From assembly GCF_039555335.1 (NCBI RefSeq), contig NW_027305510.1, positions 1 through 64,000 of the forward strand: 64,000 nucleotides of DNA, read 5' to 3'. The notes under the pieces were generated by a model. It made no database searches. It saw only the letters and a list, made by a program, of their open reading frames with translations, and was not told the DNA's origin. Of this stretch, positions 12,991 to 25,125 are shown in pieces. How positions within the stretch are numbered: position 1 is the first letter of the stretch; each line of letters starts with the position of its first letter. The position numbers and the translations under genes are program-made. Source of the stretch: Amphiura filiformis. Lineage: Eukaryota; Echinodermata; Ophiuroidea; Amphilepidida; Amphiuridae.

Positions 12991-13849
12991 TGCGCACAAA
13001 AAGTATCCGAACACTTCAAACAACAGCCATTTTTAAGACACTGAAACTTAATTACACAAATCAAGTAGTCGATAGATGAAGAAATTTGTTCTGCTAATTT
13101 GATATCACATTCAGCATAATACGATTTTATTTCACTAACTTTTGGTAATTTGAATTATAAAAAAAAGTTTTTCAAAAGTGACAAACATTTACATTGACTT
13201 TTCCCTCGGAGCACGCAATTAAACACAGTGGAGTGAGCGTTCATCTGTCAAGCGGGATTGAACCCGTAACAATAGGCAGCGGAAATAGCCTTGAACGTGG
13301 CAATATCAAAATGTGTCACTTTTGAAACTCTACATTTTCTTATTCAAATGCGTTAGTGGAATGAAGTCACATCGTGTGTCAAAGTAGCCATAACAAAATT
13401 CTCCTTCTATCTTTCACTTGACTTTATTTTGTAATTTAGATTTAGTGTCTTTAAGGGGGTACTACACCCCTGCCCAATTTTGTGCCTATTTTTGCATTTT
13501 TCTTAAAAATTATAGCGCATTGGGCACAAGTAACATATGTATGATATAGGGCAGGGACTACAACTACTGCACTGGGAATTTTATTTCAGCACAGACAACA
13601 GTTGTGGAGTTACAGTCAAAAATGAGGAAAACCAGTATTTGATCAATAAATCAATAACTACTTGCTTTGAGTTGCTGAATTTTCAGTACAGTAGTTGTAG
13701 TCCTTGCCCCTATAATATACATATCTTACTTGTCACCAATGTGCTATAATTTTTGAGAAAAATGCAAAAATAGGCAAACATTGGCCAGGGGTAGTACCCC
13801 TAAAAAGAAATTGCTTTTGTTTTAAGTGTTCGGATACTTTTTGTGCGCA
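12991..13849. mobile_element. TIR element, Tc1/mariner-like ends
   Basis: A perfect 26-bp inverted repeat bounds the segment: it begins TGCGCACAAAAAGTATCCG at 12991 and its complement ends at 13849. The CACAAAAAGTATCCGAAC core resembles Tc1/mariner termini. There is no transposase, so it is non-autonomous. A second element (13451-13804) is nested inside. Confidence 0.75.
13451..13804. mobile_element. TTAA-flanked foldback MITE, copy 1
   Basis: Starts TTAAGGGGGTACTACACCCC and ends with the inverse (GGGGTAGTACCCCTAA). The arms are inverted over about 150 bp each (AGTAGTTGTAGTCC, CAAAAATAGGCA blocks). TTAA ends suggest piggyBac-type integration. Other copies lie at 55999-56321 and 60645-61005. 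Confidence 0.8.
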
Positions 13850-14993
13850 AAATTGTTGGGTAAAGTACAAATCTAAGGTGTTTTAGTTATTTTTCAAGAT
13901 TTGTAGCCGTTTGAAAAATTCCAAAATAAGTTTCCTCCAAGCATGTATAATATACATGCAATGTATAATATAGGTCTACATTGTATATGGTGTATGTTTT
14001 GGCATTAACAGACAATTTATTTGCTCTGAACCAATTGCTCACTTCCTCTAGTTCTTTGTTTATAAGATTGACTTGCTTTTCTATGTTTTCATGTGAATAT
14101 AAAATTGTTGTATCATCTGCAAAGAGGATGAAATCAAGTATATTAGATGTATTAGTTATATAGTTATATTAGCTTATGATATTCCTGTAGCATGTATTAT
14201 ATAGTCTGATATTCCTGTAGCATGTATTATATAGTCTGTAAATATGCTTGATAAGATGTACGACGTATCAATTAGCAACAGGGATATATGGTCGTATTAT
14301 TGTATACGACTGATGATTCGTTAGACCAGTAGATTTTTAGGGGGGTGGAAGTAAGTTTTTTTCGTTGACTTAGGCTGCAATTCTTTTAAGTTTCCAATTT
14401 TAAGTATCACTTATACAGAGTTCGGTGGGGCATTTTGTTTTCCATCATCTATGCTGATTATTTTTTTCTTCTCACTGGTGGGCGAAGAATGCTTTAAAAG
14501 AAACCCTTCCACCCCTAACCCTAAAAGTCGAACAGTACACCACCTGTATTATAACACTACGTGTGCCTTTTAAAAGTAATTTTTCATGATTTGTAAGTGT
14601 TTGAAAATTATAAATAAGTTTACTCCAAGCATGTATACTGTAGGTATACTAAGATGTATCACGTAGCAACAATAGTGTATGATCTTATTATGTTTTATTA
14701 TGCAGAATGTTTTGTAAGCATCAGAACGACATGTAGAAAAAGTTAGACATCATTAGTATAGAATATTCCTGAAACATGTATATATTTTTAAATGTTTGCC
14801 AAGATGTTTCAATTGGTATCAAGAGTATATGATTGTTATATGTTTTATTAATGCTGATATTTCGTAATATTACAGTCTGTGATTGTTTTATGTTTTTATT
14901 AAGGCAGATGTTTTGTAAGGATCAGAGCATACATGTAGAAAAAGTTGGATATCTACGGTAGCATATTCCTGAAGCATGTAAACTACGCAAAAA

Positions 14994-16021
14994 AAGTTTC
15001 TTTATGGTTAGGAAATTTGCCCACTGTTAAAATCTAGCAACTACTTTTGTACGTTTCCTAAATAATCGCATGCGGGTGATTGTCCTGCGCATTTTGACAC
15101 CTCAATCACTACCCTACGACACTCCTGAGAAAAGATATGAATGTTTAAGTAACACGAGGTCCAAAATTAAAATTGCAAAGAAGCCTATTCAATGGTTTTA
15201 GAGCTGATTCACTGATCAAAGACGGTTTCATTATTCCCGCCTTTTCAATTTGAATTTAAAGCATGTTCCCTGATGCATGTTGGATAATTCGTTGCTTATT
15301 GTGCAGATGAATGATCAAAAACAAAGGTGTGTGGGTACTAAGACATTTACGTTTTGAGAGATGGGTTTGGAAAAGGGATTGAAAACAGGTCATGATTACA
15401 GCAGTTTGGAAAATACTGTATGTTCAATATTTTCCCAAAACAGAAGGAATTGAGACACTTGAGTGGCCCTCCAGAAGCCCTGATCTTAACTCCTTGGAGA
15501 ACCTTTGGGATCAGCTCAAGAGACGAGTCAAAAAGAAGATAAAGGCAGATACAACTCTGGTGGGATTGCGTCGCATCGTTATTAATGAATGGAACGGGAT
15601 TGAGCAAGGTAACATTCGACGCCTCATTAGACGCCGCGTGGCTGCTGCAGTAAGGGAAGCCAACGGTGGACACACAAAGTACTGCAAGAAAAAGAGATTA
15701 ATCTCAAGTGAAGTTGGAAGCCGCGGCAGTATGATGCCTGAAATGTGCTCAGCAAGTAAACAAAAAATGTTATCTGCATGCTTTTTTTGTGTGTTCTTTT
15801 ATGCTGAAAAGTTGAATAGGCCTGTTTGCAATTTTTATTTTTCGACCTCGTGTTACTTAAACATTCATATCTTTTCTCAGGAGTGTCGTAGGGTAGTGAG
15901 TGAGGTGCCAAAATGCGCAGGACAATCACTCGCATGCGATTATTTAGCAAACATACAAAATTAGTCGCTAGATTTTAATAGTGGGTAAATTTCCTAACCA
16001 TAAAGAAACTTTTTTTGCGTA
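14994..16021 (+). mobile_element. Degenerate Tc1/mariner transposon with ~200-bp TIRs
   Basis: Bounded by TA, with TACGCAAAAAAAGTTTC at the left and its complement at the right. The inverted arms extend about 200 bp (left to ~15190, right from ~15828) and include AACACGAGGTC and GAGTGTCGTAGGGTAGTGA-type blocks. The interior keeps only the C-terminal part of a transposase. Confidence 0.88.
15440..15690 (+). pseudogene. Tc1/mariner transposase C-terminal fragment
   Basis: Encodes EWPSRSPDLNSLENLWDQLK followed by a basic helix region (RRVKKKIK) and ANGGHTKY. This is the conserved end of the Tc1 DDE domain, in which the Glu of LENLW is the third catalytic residue. The DNA-binding half and the first two Asp residues are missing, so it is inactive. 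Confidence 0.85.
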
Positions 16022-16215
16022 GTGTATATTGTTAAATATGTTTGCCAAGATGTTTTAAATGGCGACTAGGGTATATTGTGTTGTTTTTGTTTTTGGTAAT
16101 GCAGGTGTTTTGTTGTAAGCATCCGAGCAGACATGTAGAAATGGTTAGATATCTAAATTTAACACAGCATATTCCTAAATCATATTCCTATGTCATATGG
16201 AAATATTTGAATATA

Positions 16216-16332
16216 GTCGTGTTCACACGGTCGGACATAAATCACTTATTACCGGTAATAAGTCACTATTACCGGCAATAAGTCACTTATTACCGGTAAT
16301 ATGTCACTTTTGTCCGACCGTGTGAACACGAC
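16216..16332. mobile_element. Compact foldback element (hairpin)
   Basis: Near-perfect palindrome: GTCGTGTTCACACGGTCGGA at the left and its complement at the right. The interior is tandem TTACCGGTAATAAGTCAC motifs that are themselves palindromic. Confidence 0.85.
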
Positions 16333-16674
16333 TTATATAGCATGTATATTTTTGAGCATGTTTCAATTGGCGATCAGATTATTATTATAATACTACGTAT
16401 GTTTTTAAAGTATACAATCTTTCATGATTGGTAAGTGTTAAGACATTACAAATAAGTTTACTCCAAGCATGTACATACTGTGTCCTTACTATAAGACTAT
16501 AAGATTAGCATGCAACGAGAGAGTATGATCTTGTCATGTTTTATTTGAAGAATTGTTTATAAGCATCAGAACATACACGTAGAAATAGGTCAATATCTTA
16601 AGTAGTATAGCAATATTTCTCACATATTTTTAATGTATGCCAAGATGTTTCAAATGGCGCCAAATTGCATGATT

Positions 16675-17755
16675 ACAAGCCGACGTCAAACGTCGGCTTG
16701 TTCTGTCTTCTTATAATTCTTCTTCTTCTGGCAACACATGATTATCTGCATCTAGCTCCACAAGGGATTGACAGATTTCAACCAAACTTGACCCAAATGA
16801 CCACTGGGCTAGGCCAAACCTTCCATTTGACTTTGACCTCGCTGTGACCTTTGACCTAGCTATAATGGTCAAAAATGTAAATTTCACAAAAAATGCTACT
16901 CCTTCCACAAATTTTATGCGATGAGGACATGGTTATATCATGTGACTCGACTTTAGTCGGTGTCTATAGGGTGTGCTAAGATAAGGGGTCAAAGGTCATT
17001 AAGGGGTAATTTCCGGTCAAAGTCTGAAAAATATTCAAAAAATCACTGTCTTTACAAATTACATAGCAGAGAGTCGCCATTAGCACACATGCATTGCTAC
17101 TATCCAGGGTCTTTAGGATGCCTACAGTTTTGGGGTCAAAGGTCATTAAGGGGTTACTTCTGGTCAAAAACCAAAATTATCAAAAATGTTCAAATTTTTT
17201 TATCTCAAAATGTAAACAGACCAGAGTAATATAACCATCATACATGAATTAGTGTTACCTGATGTATGCATGGTATTTTTATTTTTGGGGTCAAAGGTCA
17301 TTAAGGGGTCACTTCCTGTTTTTAGCTAAATAACTTTAAGAATTTTTATCTCAATAACTAAACATGTTAGAATTGTTTTATTAAAATTGAAACAATGCAC
17401 TTTGTCGGTTTACATTAGGTTTTTTTTTTTTCATTGAGGTCAAAGGTCATTAAGGGGGTCAAAAGGTCAATCAAAAAATTTTAAAAAAAATCCATGTATA
17501 AGTTCCGATTAAACTGAAATTCACCAGGAATATTTCTTATGACATCCTAAGCACAATGCAAGAGCAGTTGACCATATCCGTGAACCAGGGGTCAAGTTAT
17601 AGGGGTCAAAGGTCAAATTTTAAAATTGGTCCAATTGAGCTCAAATTCAACAGGAACGATTCTTACGACATTCTAAACACGTTAAAAATATTTATGACCC
17701 CAAAGGTCAAAGTTTAGGGGTCAAATATCAAATTGCGGCTTGTACTCAGATTCTG
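16675..17755 (+). repeat. AGGTCA-rich interspersed repeat
   Basis: Begins with a short hairpin (AAGCCGACGT..ACGTCGGCTT). It then repeats modules of about 150 bp, each holding GGGGTCAAAGGTCATTAAGG (near 16985, 17130, 17287, 17435, with weaker ones near 17600 and 17710). The core is a perfect direct repeat of AGGTCA-like half sites with one base between. No ORF of note. Confidence 0.75.
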
Positions 17756-17976
17756 TTGACTCTAGTTGTAATATGTTTTGTTAATGTAGATGGTTCGTAT
17801 AAGCATCAGAACAGACATGTAGAAATATTTGGATATCTAAATTAGATAGTAATAATGATTGTATTGCTTTGTTTATAATGCAGGTGTTTTGTAAACATGT
17901 AGAAAAAGGGATATAAATATAGCATATTCCTGTTTGCCAAGATGTTTCAATTGGCGATATGAGTATATGAATGTAT

Positions 17977-18198
17977 TACCGTAAAACCTCGTCAACAAGC
18001 ATATAGAGTGCTTCTGATGAAAGCTACATTAATCCAGGCGCCATTATGGAGTTTGAGCAAATAAATTACGGCTCCAAGCATGTACACACAAGTATTATTT
18101 TAAGACCAATCTATTGTATTAGAATATTTACGCTTGTTTCGAATTAATTTAGCTTTCATAAAAACACTATATATGCTTGTAGACGAGGTTTTACGGTA
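17977..18198. mobile_element. MITE with TACCGTAAAACCTCGT termini
   Basis: Inverted ends TACCGTAAAACCTCGTC and GACGAGGTTTTACGGTA enclose a further inverted AAGCATATA block. TA at the tips suggests a mariner-type MITE. Confidence 0.85.
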
Positions 18199-18360
18199 TG
18201 TTATAAGGCAGCTGTTTTGTTGTAAGCATCAGAGCAGACATGTATAATAGTTGATATCTTAATTTAGCATAGTTCTGAAGCATCATCATCATCAGTCACG
18301 CTCTACGTCAACTTGGCGTCCTGAATCGTTTATATTTTAAAGTACATGAAGTATGTTTGC

Positions 18361-18900
18361 CAAGATGTTTCAATTGGCGATATGAGTATATGAATCTATT
18401 ATGTGATGTTTTGTTGCAAGAATCAGACATGTAGAAATAGTAAGATATCTAAATTTAGCATAGTTCTAAAGCATCATGATCATCAGTTACGCTCTCTATG
18501 GCGTCCTGAATCGTATATTTTAAAGTATGTTTGCCAAGATGTTTCAATTGGCGATATGAGTATATGAATGTATTATGTGATGTTTTGTTGCAAGAATCAG
18601 ACATATAGAAATAGCAAGATATCTAAATTTAGCATAGTTCTAAAGCATCATGATCATCAGTTACGCTCTCTATGGCGTCCTGAATCGTATATTTTAAAGT
18701 ATGTTTGCCAAGATGTTTCAATTGGCGATATGAGTATATGAATGTATTATGTGATGTTTTGTTGCAAGAATCAGACATATAGAAATAGCAAGATATCTAA
18801 ATGTAGCATAGTTCTAAAGCATCATGATCATCAGTTACGCTCTCTGTGGCGTCCTGAATCGTATATTTTAAAGTATGTTTGCCAAGATGTTTCAATTAGC
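18361..18900. repeat. 174-bp tandem repeat, about 3 copies
   Basis: CAAGATGTTTCAATTGGCGA recurs at 18361, 18535, 18709 and (variant) 18883, exactly 174 bp apart. The intervening copies are almost identical, so the duplication is recent. Confidence 0.9.
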
Positions 18901-19136
18901 GAGTATACAATACTATATGCTTGTATTATGTTTGGTTAAGGCAGATATTTTGTAAGCATCAGTACAAATATGTAGAAATATTTGCATATCTATATTAATA
19001 TAGCATATTCCTGAAGCATGTATATTTTTAAATATGTTTGCAAGATGTTTCAATGGCGATAAGATGGTGAGGCAGATGGTTTGTAAGCATTAGAGCAGAC
19101 ATGTAGAAATAGTTGAATATCTAAGAAGCTTAAAAC

Positions 19137-19412
19137 GCTTCTTAGCAAACACACGTTTTACAGAAAAGGTTTAAATGTTGGGTCATATAAAGGATATAAA
19201 AACGTTTTAATAACATTAATAAAACAGTTTAAAAAACTTGTTGCAAAACATTATACCCCAGAATGTTATTTAACTGCTGACAAAATATTTTTCAAAAATA
19301 TTTGCTCAAAATATTTTATAATAACGTTTTACAAACGTATTCGTGATCTTTATATAACCCGACATGTAAATGTTATTAAAACGTTTTGATTGAACGTTTT
19401 AAGAACATTTTT
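19137..19412. mobile_element. MITE-like repeat, AGCAAACACACGTTTTA type
   Basis: Contains AGCAAACACACGTTTTAC, GTTGGGTCATATAAAG and several ACGTTTT motifs; its second half is a degenerate inversion of the first. A related copy is at 28388-28625 (CCCAGCAAACACAAAATGTG). Confidence 0.6.
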
Positions 19413-20399
19413 GTGCTCGCATATTTTTACATTTTTGCCAAGATGTTTCAAATGACGATAAGTTTAGTGATTTTATTATGTTTTGTTAATCCATGCTAGT
19501 GTTTGTTGTCAGCATCAGAACAGACAGGTACAAATAGTTAGAAATCTAAATTTAGCATAGCATATTCCTAAAGCATCATCATCAGTTATACGCTCTACGT
19601 CAACTTGGCGTCTTGATCACTGAAGAATGTATATTATTAAGTATGTTGGTGACAAAAGTAAGATTGTATTTTTGTTTTGTTAATGTAGGTTTTTCACAGT
19701 AAACATTCAGAAATAATTAAATATTCAAATTAGTGTACTCCTGCATGATGGGAATACAAAGTATGTTTTGATGTATCAGCTATATTCAGAGATGTCACTC
19801 AGTTTTACCCAAAAACTCTGAAAAGACACGCTAATGCAGGCCAAAAGCCCCCAAACGAGCTGAAAATATATCAAAACGCGGGAATTTGACTCACAAAGAA
19901 TCTGAATTCATGCTAAACCCTGGAAAGTGGCATTTCTGTAAATCAACAAGCTTATTAGAGACCTCCGATTTTCAAGATCACCTAATCATTGGTTTCTCAT
20001 TGGTGTTAGAAAGCACAGAACTTGCGTATAGATTCAGAGATGCCACTTGCTTGTTGAAAAAAATCAGGAAGTTGCGAAGCGTGGCCACTCATTCATTGTC
20101 AAAAACTAATCTTGGATTTTTGGCTAAAAAGACAAAAATCAGGAATTCCTGATAAATCAGGAAAAGTGGCGTCTCTGTATATTACAATGGCGGATTATTT
20201 CATATTCTGTGATCTTTTTTACATCGTTTTACACAAAGGATACAATTTTGTTCATAAATAAAATATATGATCTTATTAGACTTCTGATAAGTTAGAATGC
20301 TCCGTGTATTTTATTTAAGCATTCAGTACCAGGGAAAACATGTAGAAATAATGTATGTAGTAATGTTGGAATTTTGTTAAAGGCAAAAGAGAACAAATC

Positions 20400-21410
20400 T
20401 GGTCTCAAAAGGAAGAAAACATCTTTCATGGTACTGGCAAGTATGGGGTATTTATTGCCGGCTTTTTTAGCTGCTCTACTGCTATTTTTTTTTTCATTTT
20501 GTTTCATATCATCGAGAAAATCTGAAAATGTTCGTAAAAAGTAACATGTAAAAAATGAATTGCGCTAAAAAACCAATTTAAAAAGTATGCGCAGTCTTCT
20601 GAGACAAATTTTCTTCTTTTTATAGCCTTGGGTATAATTTGTATTTGGAACCGAGTTGTTTTTACTTGGAATAAAATTCCTTTTGCTTTTTGTGTTAATT
20701 TGGTAAGTGACGAGATATAATTTTCGGTTGTTTTTATGAATGAATAAAACAGATAATTAGTTTCAATATATGAAGAACTTAGTTTCAAAACCCCTTACAT
20801 CCACTTGCCGAATTTTGAGAACTGCGTAATAAATACGGGGAAAAGATGTGTGTTAAAAAGTACAAACAACATGAAGAGGTAGGCCTACTGTAATTAAAAA
20901 AGAAAACAAAATGAGGACAAACAGGTAGGCCTACGAGTATGTGGGTTAGCCTATAGTTAGTCACAGTAAGAAAATGAAAACGGGAATAAAATAGGCTAAA
21001 GAAGGAAAGAATAATAAAATCTAATAAAATTAGATGATTTAAATTAAAAAAAGCTATTAAACTGAGGACAGAACTAAATAAATAACATGAAAACGGGAAA
21101 TCACAAGCTAAGCAGCAAATAAAAAAATGAAGTCAACAGGGAATGTAAGAAAGGACAGATTTAGAAAATAATGGGAACGGGATTGAGTAAATAAAAAACA
21201 GGGTAACGGAAATTTGCAAGCTTAGCAGCAAAATGTTTTTAAAAAATGGAACAAAATTGGCCCATGTAGAAGAAACTAAAAAGAAAGAAAGAAGCTAAAA
21301 TGGAAACTTAGGCTTAACGAGGGTCAGACTCAGATAAATGAAATTTACCTTTTCAATGATTCTACCTGTTCAGTAATTCCTCCCGTTTTAGTGAACGCTC
21401 CCATTTACTC
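20400..21410. other. A-rich stretch without recognisable gene
   Basis: Low-complexity, A/G-rich on the plus strand from ~20850, with TAGGCCTA motifs. It may be the body of the Helitron-like element whose 3' end is at 21450, but I see no Rep/helicase coding. Confidence 0.4.
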
Positions 21411-21421
21411 ACCTAGCGGGG

Positions 21422-21450
21422 ACCCGCGCGTAGCGCGGGTGTCCCGCTAG
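21422..21450 (+). mobile_element. Putative Helitron 3' terminus
   Basis: A GC-rich hairpin (ACCCGCGC / GCGCGGGT, 3-nt loop, 21422-21440) is followed by GTCCCG and then CTAG at 21447-21450, with T as the next base. This matches the Helitron rule: hairpin about 5-10 nt before a terminal CTRR, inserted 5' of T. The 5' TC end is not identified. Confidence 0.55.
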
Positions 21451-21994
21451 TATAAGTAAATAACAAGTACGTTTTCTTAAATACTGAAAAGTAGAATAGT
21501 ATTTTATGTATGTATCTTTTACATCGAAACATGTATACTCGTTTTTCTGCCGAAAGCAGTATGTATTCGAATTGGAACATGAAACACGACTATTGGGCGA
21601 AATAATGGCCGGATTGCCATGACAAATCATTCTGTCAAGTACATTTGGGCTACGTTTTCCATGTTGCCACGAAGTTCTTACAGTACAAAATGCTCAATGA
21701 GTCTGCATTTCGGGCTAATGAATTATGCATTAGAAAAAAAAATGACAGGGACGGTCATAAATTCTTTATACGGGGTTGTAGTAAAATGTTTGCCTTGAAG
21801 AGTGATTATAAAAATGTTTGACTTGATTCTGGACTTTGAAAAGAATATAAAGCTTTGAATGTGTAAAGTTGTTATTGTTTTAAAGAAGTTAATCTGAAAT
21901 AAGGTATCTGTGAAGGATTTTAGGGATATTTAAAGGGCCTGCACCCCCCGTCTTACAAAAATGTCGAATTTTTTGTGAACGGTAGCTAAATAGT

Positions 21995-23550
21995 TCAGCC
22001 TGAGACGAATATTTAGGGGAGATCGGGGCAAAGTGGAACACGGGGTAAAGCGGAATCATCAGTCGGCTGCGGAGCAGGTGACTACAAGCTCCTATCTTTG
22101 GCTGCATCCTTTTTTGTACTTTGTGTACTTAACCCTCTATCTTTTTAACCAAATATCCCACAGAGTCGTGCGATATGTCAAACTTTTCCTCTGGTCATAA
22201 AGAACAAAAAAGTCAGTGGTCACATCTCTGTAGGATCATTGGTTGATGAGATATAGTCACTTTTTTCTACTTTGTGCATTTAACCCTCTATCTTGTTAAC
22301 CAAATACCACAGAGTCGTGCGATATGTCATACTTTTCCTCTGGTCATAAGGAACAAAAAAGTCAGTGGTCGCATATCTGTAGGATCATTGGTTAACGAGA
22401 TATAGTCACTTTTTCTACTTTGTGCATTTAACCCTCTATCTTTTAACCAAATATACCACAGAGTCGTGCGATATGTCAAACTTTTCCTCTGGTCATAAGG
22501 AACAAAAAAGTCAGTGGTCGCATTTCTGTAGGATCATTGGTTTATGAGATATAGTCACTTTTTTCTACTTTGTGCATTTAGCCCTCTATCTTTTTAACCA
22601 AATATACCACAGAGTCGTGCGATATGTCATACTTTTCCTCTGGTCATAAGGAACAAAAAAGTCAGTGGTCGCATATCTGTAGGATCATTGGTTAACGAGA
22701 TATAGTCACTTTTTCTACTTTGTGCATTTAACCCTCTATCTTTTAACCAAATATACCACAGAGTCGTGCGATATGTCAAACTTTTCCTCTGGTCATAAGG
22801 AACAAAAAAGTCAGTGGTCGCATTTCTGTAGGATCATTGGTTTATGAGATATAGTCACTTTTTCTACTTTGTGCATTTAGCCCTCTATCTTTTTAACCAA
22901 ATATACCACAGAGTCGTGCGATATGTCATACTTTTAGACTGGTAATATGGAACAAAAAAGTCAGTGGTCGCATATCTGTAGGATCATTGGTTGATGAGAT
23001 ATAGTCACTTTTTTCTACTTTGTGCATTTAACCCTCTATCTTTTTAACCAAATATACCACAGAGTCGTGCGATATGTCAAACTTTTCCTCTGGTCATAAG
23101 GAACAAAAAAGTCAGTGGTCGCATATCTTTAGGATTATTGGTTAATGAGATATAGTCACTTTTTCTACTTTATGCATTTAACCCTCTATCTTGTTAACCA
23201 AATATCCCACAGAGTTGTGCGATATGTCAAACTTTTCCTCTGGTCATAAGGAACAAAAAAGTCAGTGGTCGCATATCTATAGGATCATTGTTAATGAGAT
23301 ATAGTTACTTTTTTGTACTTTGTGCACTTAACCCTCTATCCTTTTAACCAAATATCGTGCGATATGTCAAACTTTACCTCTGGTACGTGAAGACGGCCCG
23401 ATTGGCGCGAGGTTCATATTGGTGCGTATGCACCAAATATGTATCTTGTAAACCTTAAATTTTGCCTTGCCTTCCTTCGTAATCCTGATTGGGCCACAAA
23501 AAAAATGTGTTCCACTTTGCCCCGGTCTCCCTATACTAGGTATATTCGTC
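21995..23550. mobile_element. TIR element carrying an internal satellite
   Basis: The left end has GAGACGAATATTTAGGGGAG and then CGGGGCAAAGTGGAACAC. The right end is the inverse (GTGTTCCACTTTGCCCCGG, then TATATTCGTCTC near 23540-23550). Between them lies a ~149-bp tandem array. No transposase is seen; superfamily unknown. Confidence 0.75.
22110..23380. repeat. ~149-bp tandem array inside the TIR element
   Basis: About eight to nine copies of a unit with CAGAGTCGTGCGATATGTCA, CTTTTCCTCTGGTCATAAGG and TTAACCCTCTATCTT. Anchor motifs lie at 22161, 22310 and 22459. Copies are roughly 95% alike. Confidence 0.93.
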
Positions 23551-24485
23551 TCGGCTGTCTCCGGTTTTAAAGCATCGCTCGATGGGTTAAGCTTTACTGA
23601 TTTTCTTTATTTTAATACTAGTATATTGTAAAAACCAAGTAGCTGTGGTGTTAGCTCAATATGCTAGGAAAATATTATAACCGATGACTTCATGTTCACT
23701 TTGGCTAAATCAGCTGTATTTTTGCTGATAAGGGTGCATAAATTAGCATTCGACATGTTGGAGAAATTCGCGTCAACTGTTTCACTATTGAAGTAGTAGC
23801 ACTGACAACGTTCTTCTTCTTCTTCTACCGGTGAGTACATTCCTCTCTTCGAGAGTATCGCCGTACACACGACGAAATGATTGCAAATTTACACATTTGT
23901 AATCATTTTGACCACAAAATATGATGTGAAAATACCGGGAAAATACAGGTACCCCCAGGTAGGCCTAAGCAATGAGAACAAGTCCTCAAACATTTGAAAT
24001 TTGTAGCGTTACTATAGGTATGCCAGGCAAACCTTAGTTAACACATTTGCTAGTCAGCCAAATTCGCCTAGAACACAATACATATATTTACATAGAAATA
24101 TAAAAGAACTGGCCGGTCAAGGAAACCTACATAAATATGTTGTCTATACTTCACTTAACCCAAATATATGATTTTTTATGGTGATAAGTCACTCGCACAT
24201 GGAATTTTAGAGGATTTTGATAGCAGTTCCATTAAAAAAGCTGCTATCAACATGAGGTCTAAGATCTAGAAACACCACCGAAATGCTTTTTTGGGGAATT
24301 TTGCTAGATGAATCTTTTTGATGAAAGTCAATCTTTGACAAGATGTAACTTTACTATGGAAAGTGCTATGAAAAAAAGGTTTTCAGTTTTGGCTTTCTTT
24401 ACTCAAGGGCTTTAATTTGATATATAAAATGATGCAGTTTGATGGCAAATTTGAATTCACCTGGCATACCTACTTACTACAACCT
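23551..24485. other. Unassigned intergenic stretch
   Basis: No convincing coding region or structured repeat seen. Confidence 0.4.
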
Positions 24486-24489
24486 GAGG

Positions 24490-25125
24490 CTGAGACTTTT
24501 GAATGAACGCAGGTTTCAACAGCTGCACTCGATCCAACCGCGATCGTATCGCGTATTTCAAACTACAACGCGAACGCACGACCTTGGATATAATGCTAAC
24601 CAATCACGAGTGCATTCCCAGACAAACGAGCACCTAGACCAGTGACTTTGACTCGCGTAGTGAAGCGGACACTGCTTAGCAACGACTTTGACACGGACGC
24701 ATACCTGAGCGCAAGCAAGCAGATATGTTCGCGTCTACGGAACATGTTGTATTTGATGCGAGCGATAATGGCGCTGGAATCACACAAACCAGCGCGCCTT
24801 TCTCTCCAGTCGCGTGTACAGAACATGTTGCATTTGACACGAGTGATAATGGCGCAGAAATCACGCAAAGCCCGTCTTTCTCTCCAGATATGAACGCTTT
24901 TTTTCTCCGCGTCCGACCAACCGACCAAAATCACCTTGGATACGTGGCTTCACCTACTGCCCTGGTTAGGGATGGGCACTCATAGGTCTAGGTGGTATGT
25001 CTATGAGTGCGTTGGCATGGTTGGATTCACTTCCGCGATACTCACACACAATCGCACACGCTGGCGTATATCGCGCAGTGTACATAAAAAATTAAATCAC
25101 GCTATTGAAAGTTCATTCAATTGGA
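24490..25125. mobile_element. Degenerate MITE related to 31797-32038
   Basis: The left part (TTTTGAATGAACGCAGGTTT, CAACGCGAACGCACG) resembles the element at 31797. The right end carries AAAGTTCATTCAATTGG in inverse orientation. The middle includes a tandem ~85-bp duplication (24735-24900, GAACATGTTG..TTTGA). Confidence 0.5.

Larger units (their letters stand above)
13850..20400. repeat. Mosaic of a degenerate ~170-240 bp repeat with nested transposons
   Basis: A recurrent module runs through the region: GTTTGCCAAGATGTTTCAA, ACATGTAGAAATAGTTAGAT, ATATCTAAATTTAGCATA and CATATTCCTGAAGCATGTAT, repeated at irregular distance. Separate elements listed below interrupt it. I found no gene here. Confidence 0.7.

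Noticed and set aside
13250..13275. tRNA-like GCGGGATTGAACCCG
   Set aside because: Only a T-arm-like palindrome; no cloverleaf around it.
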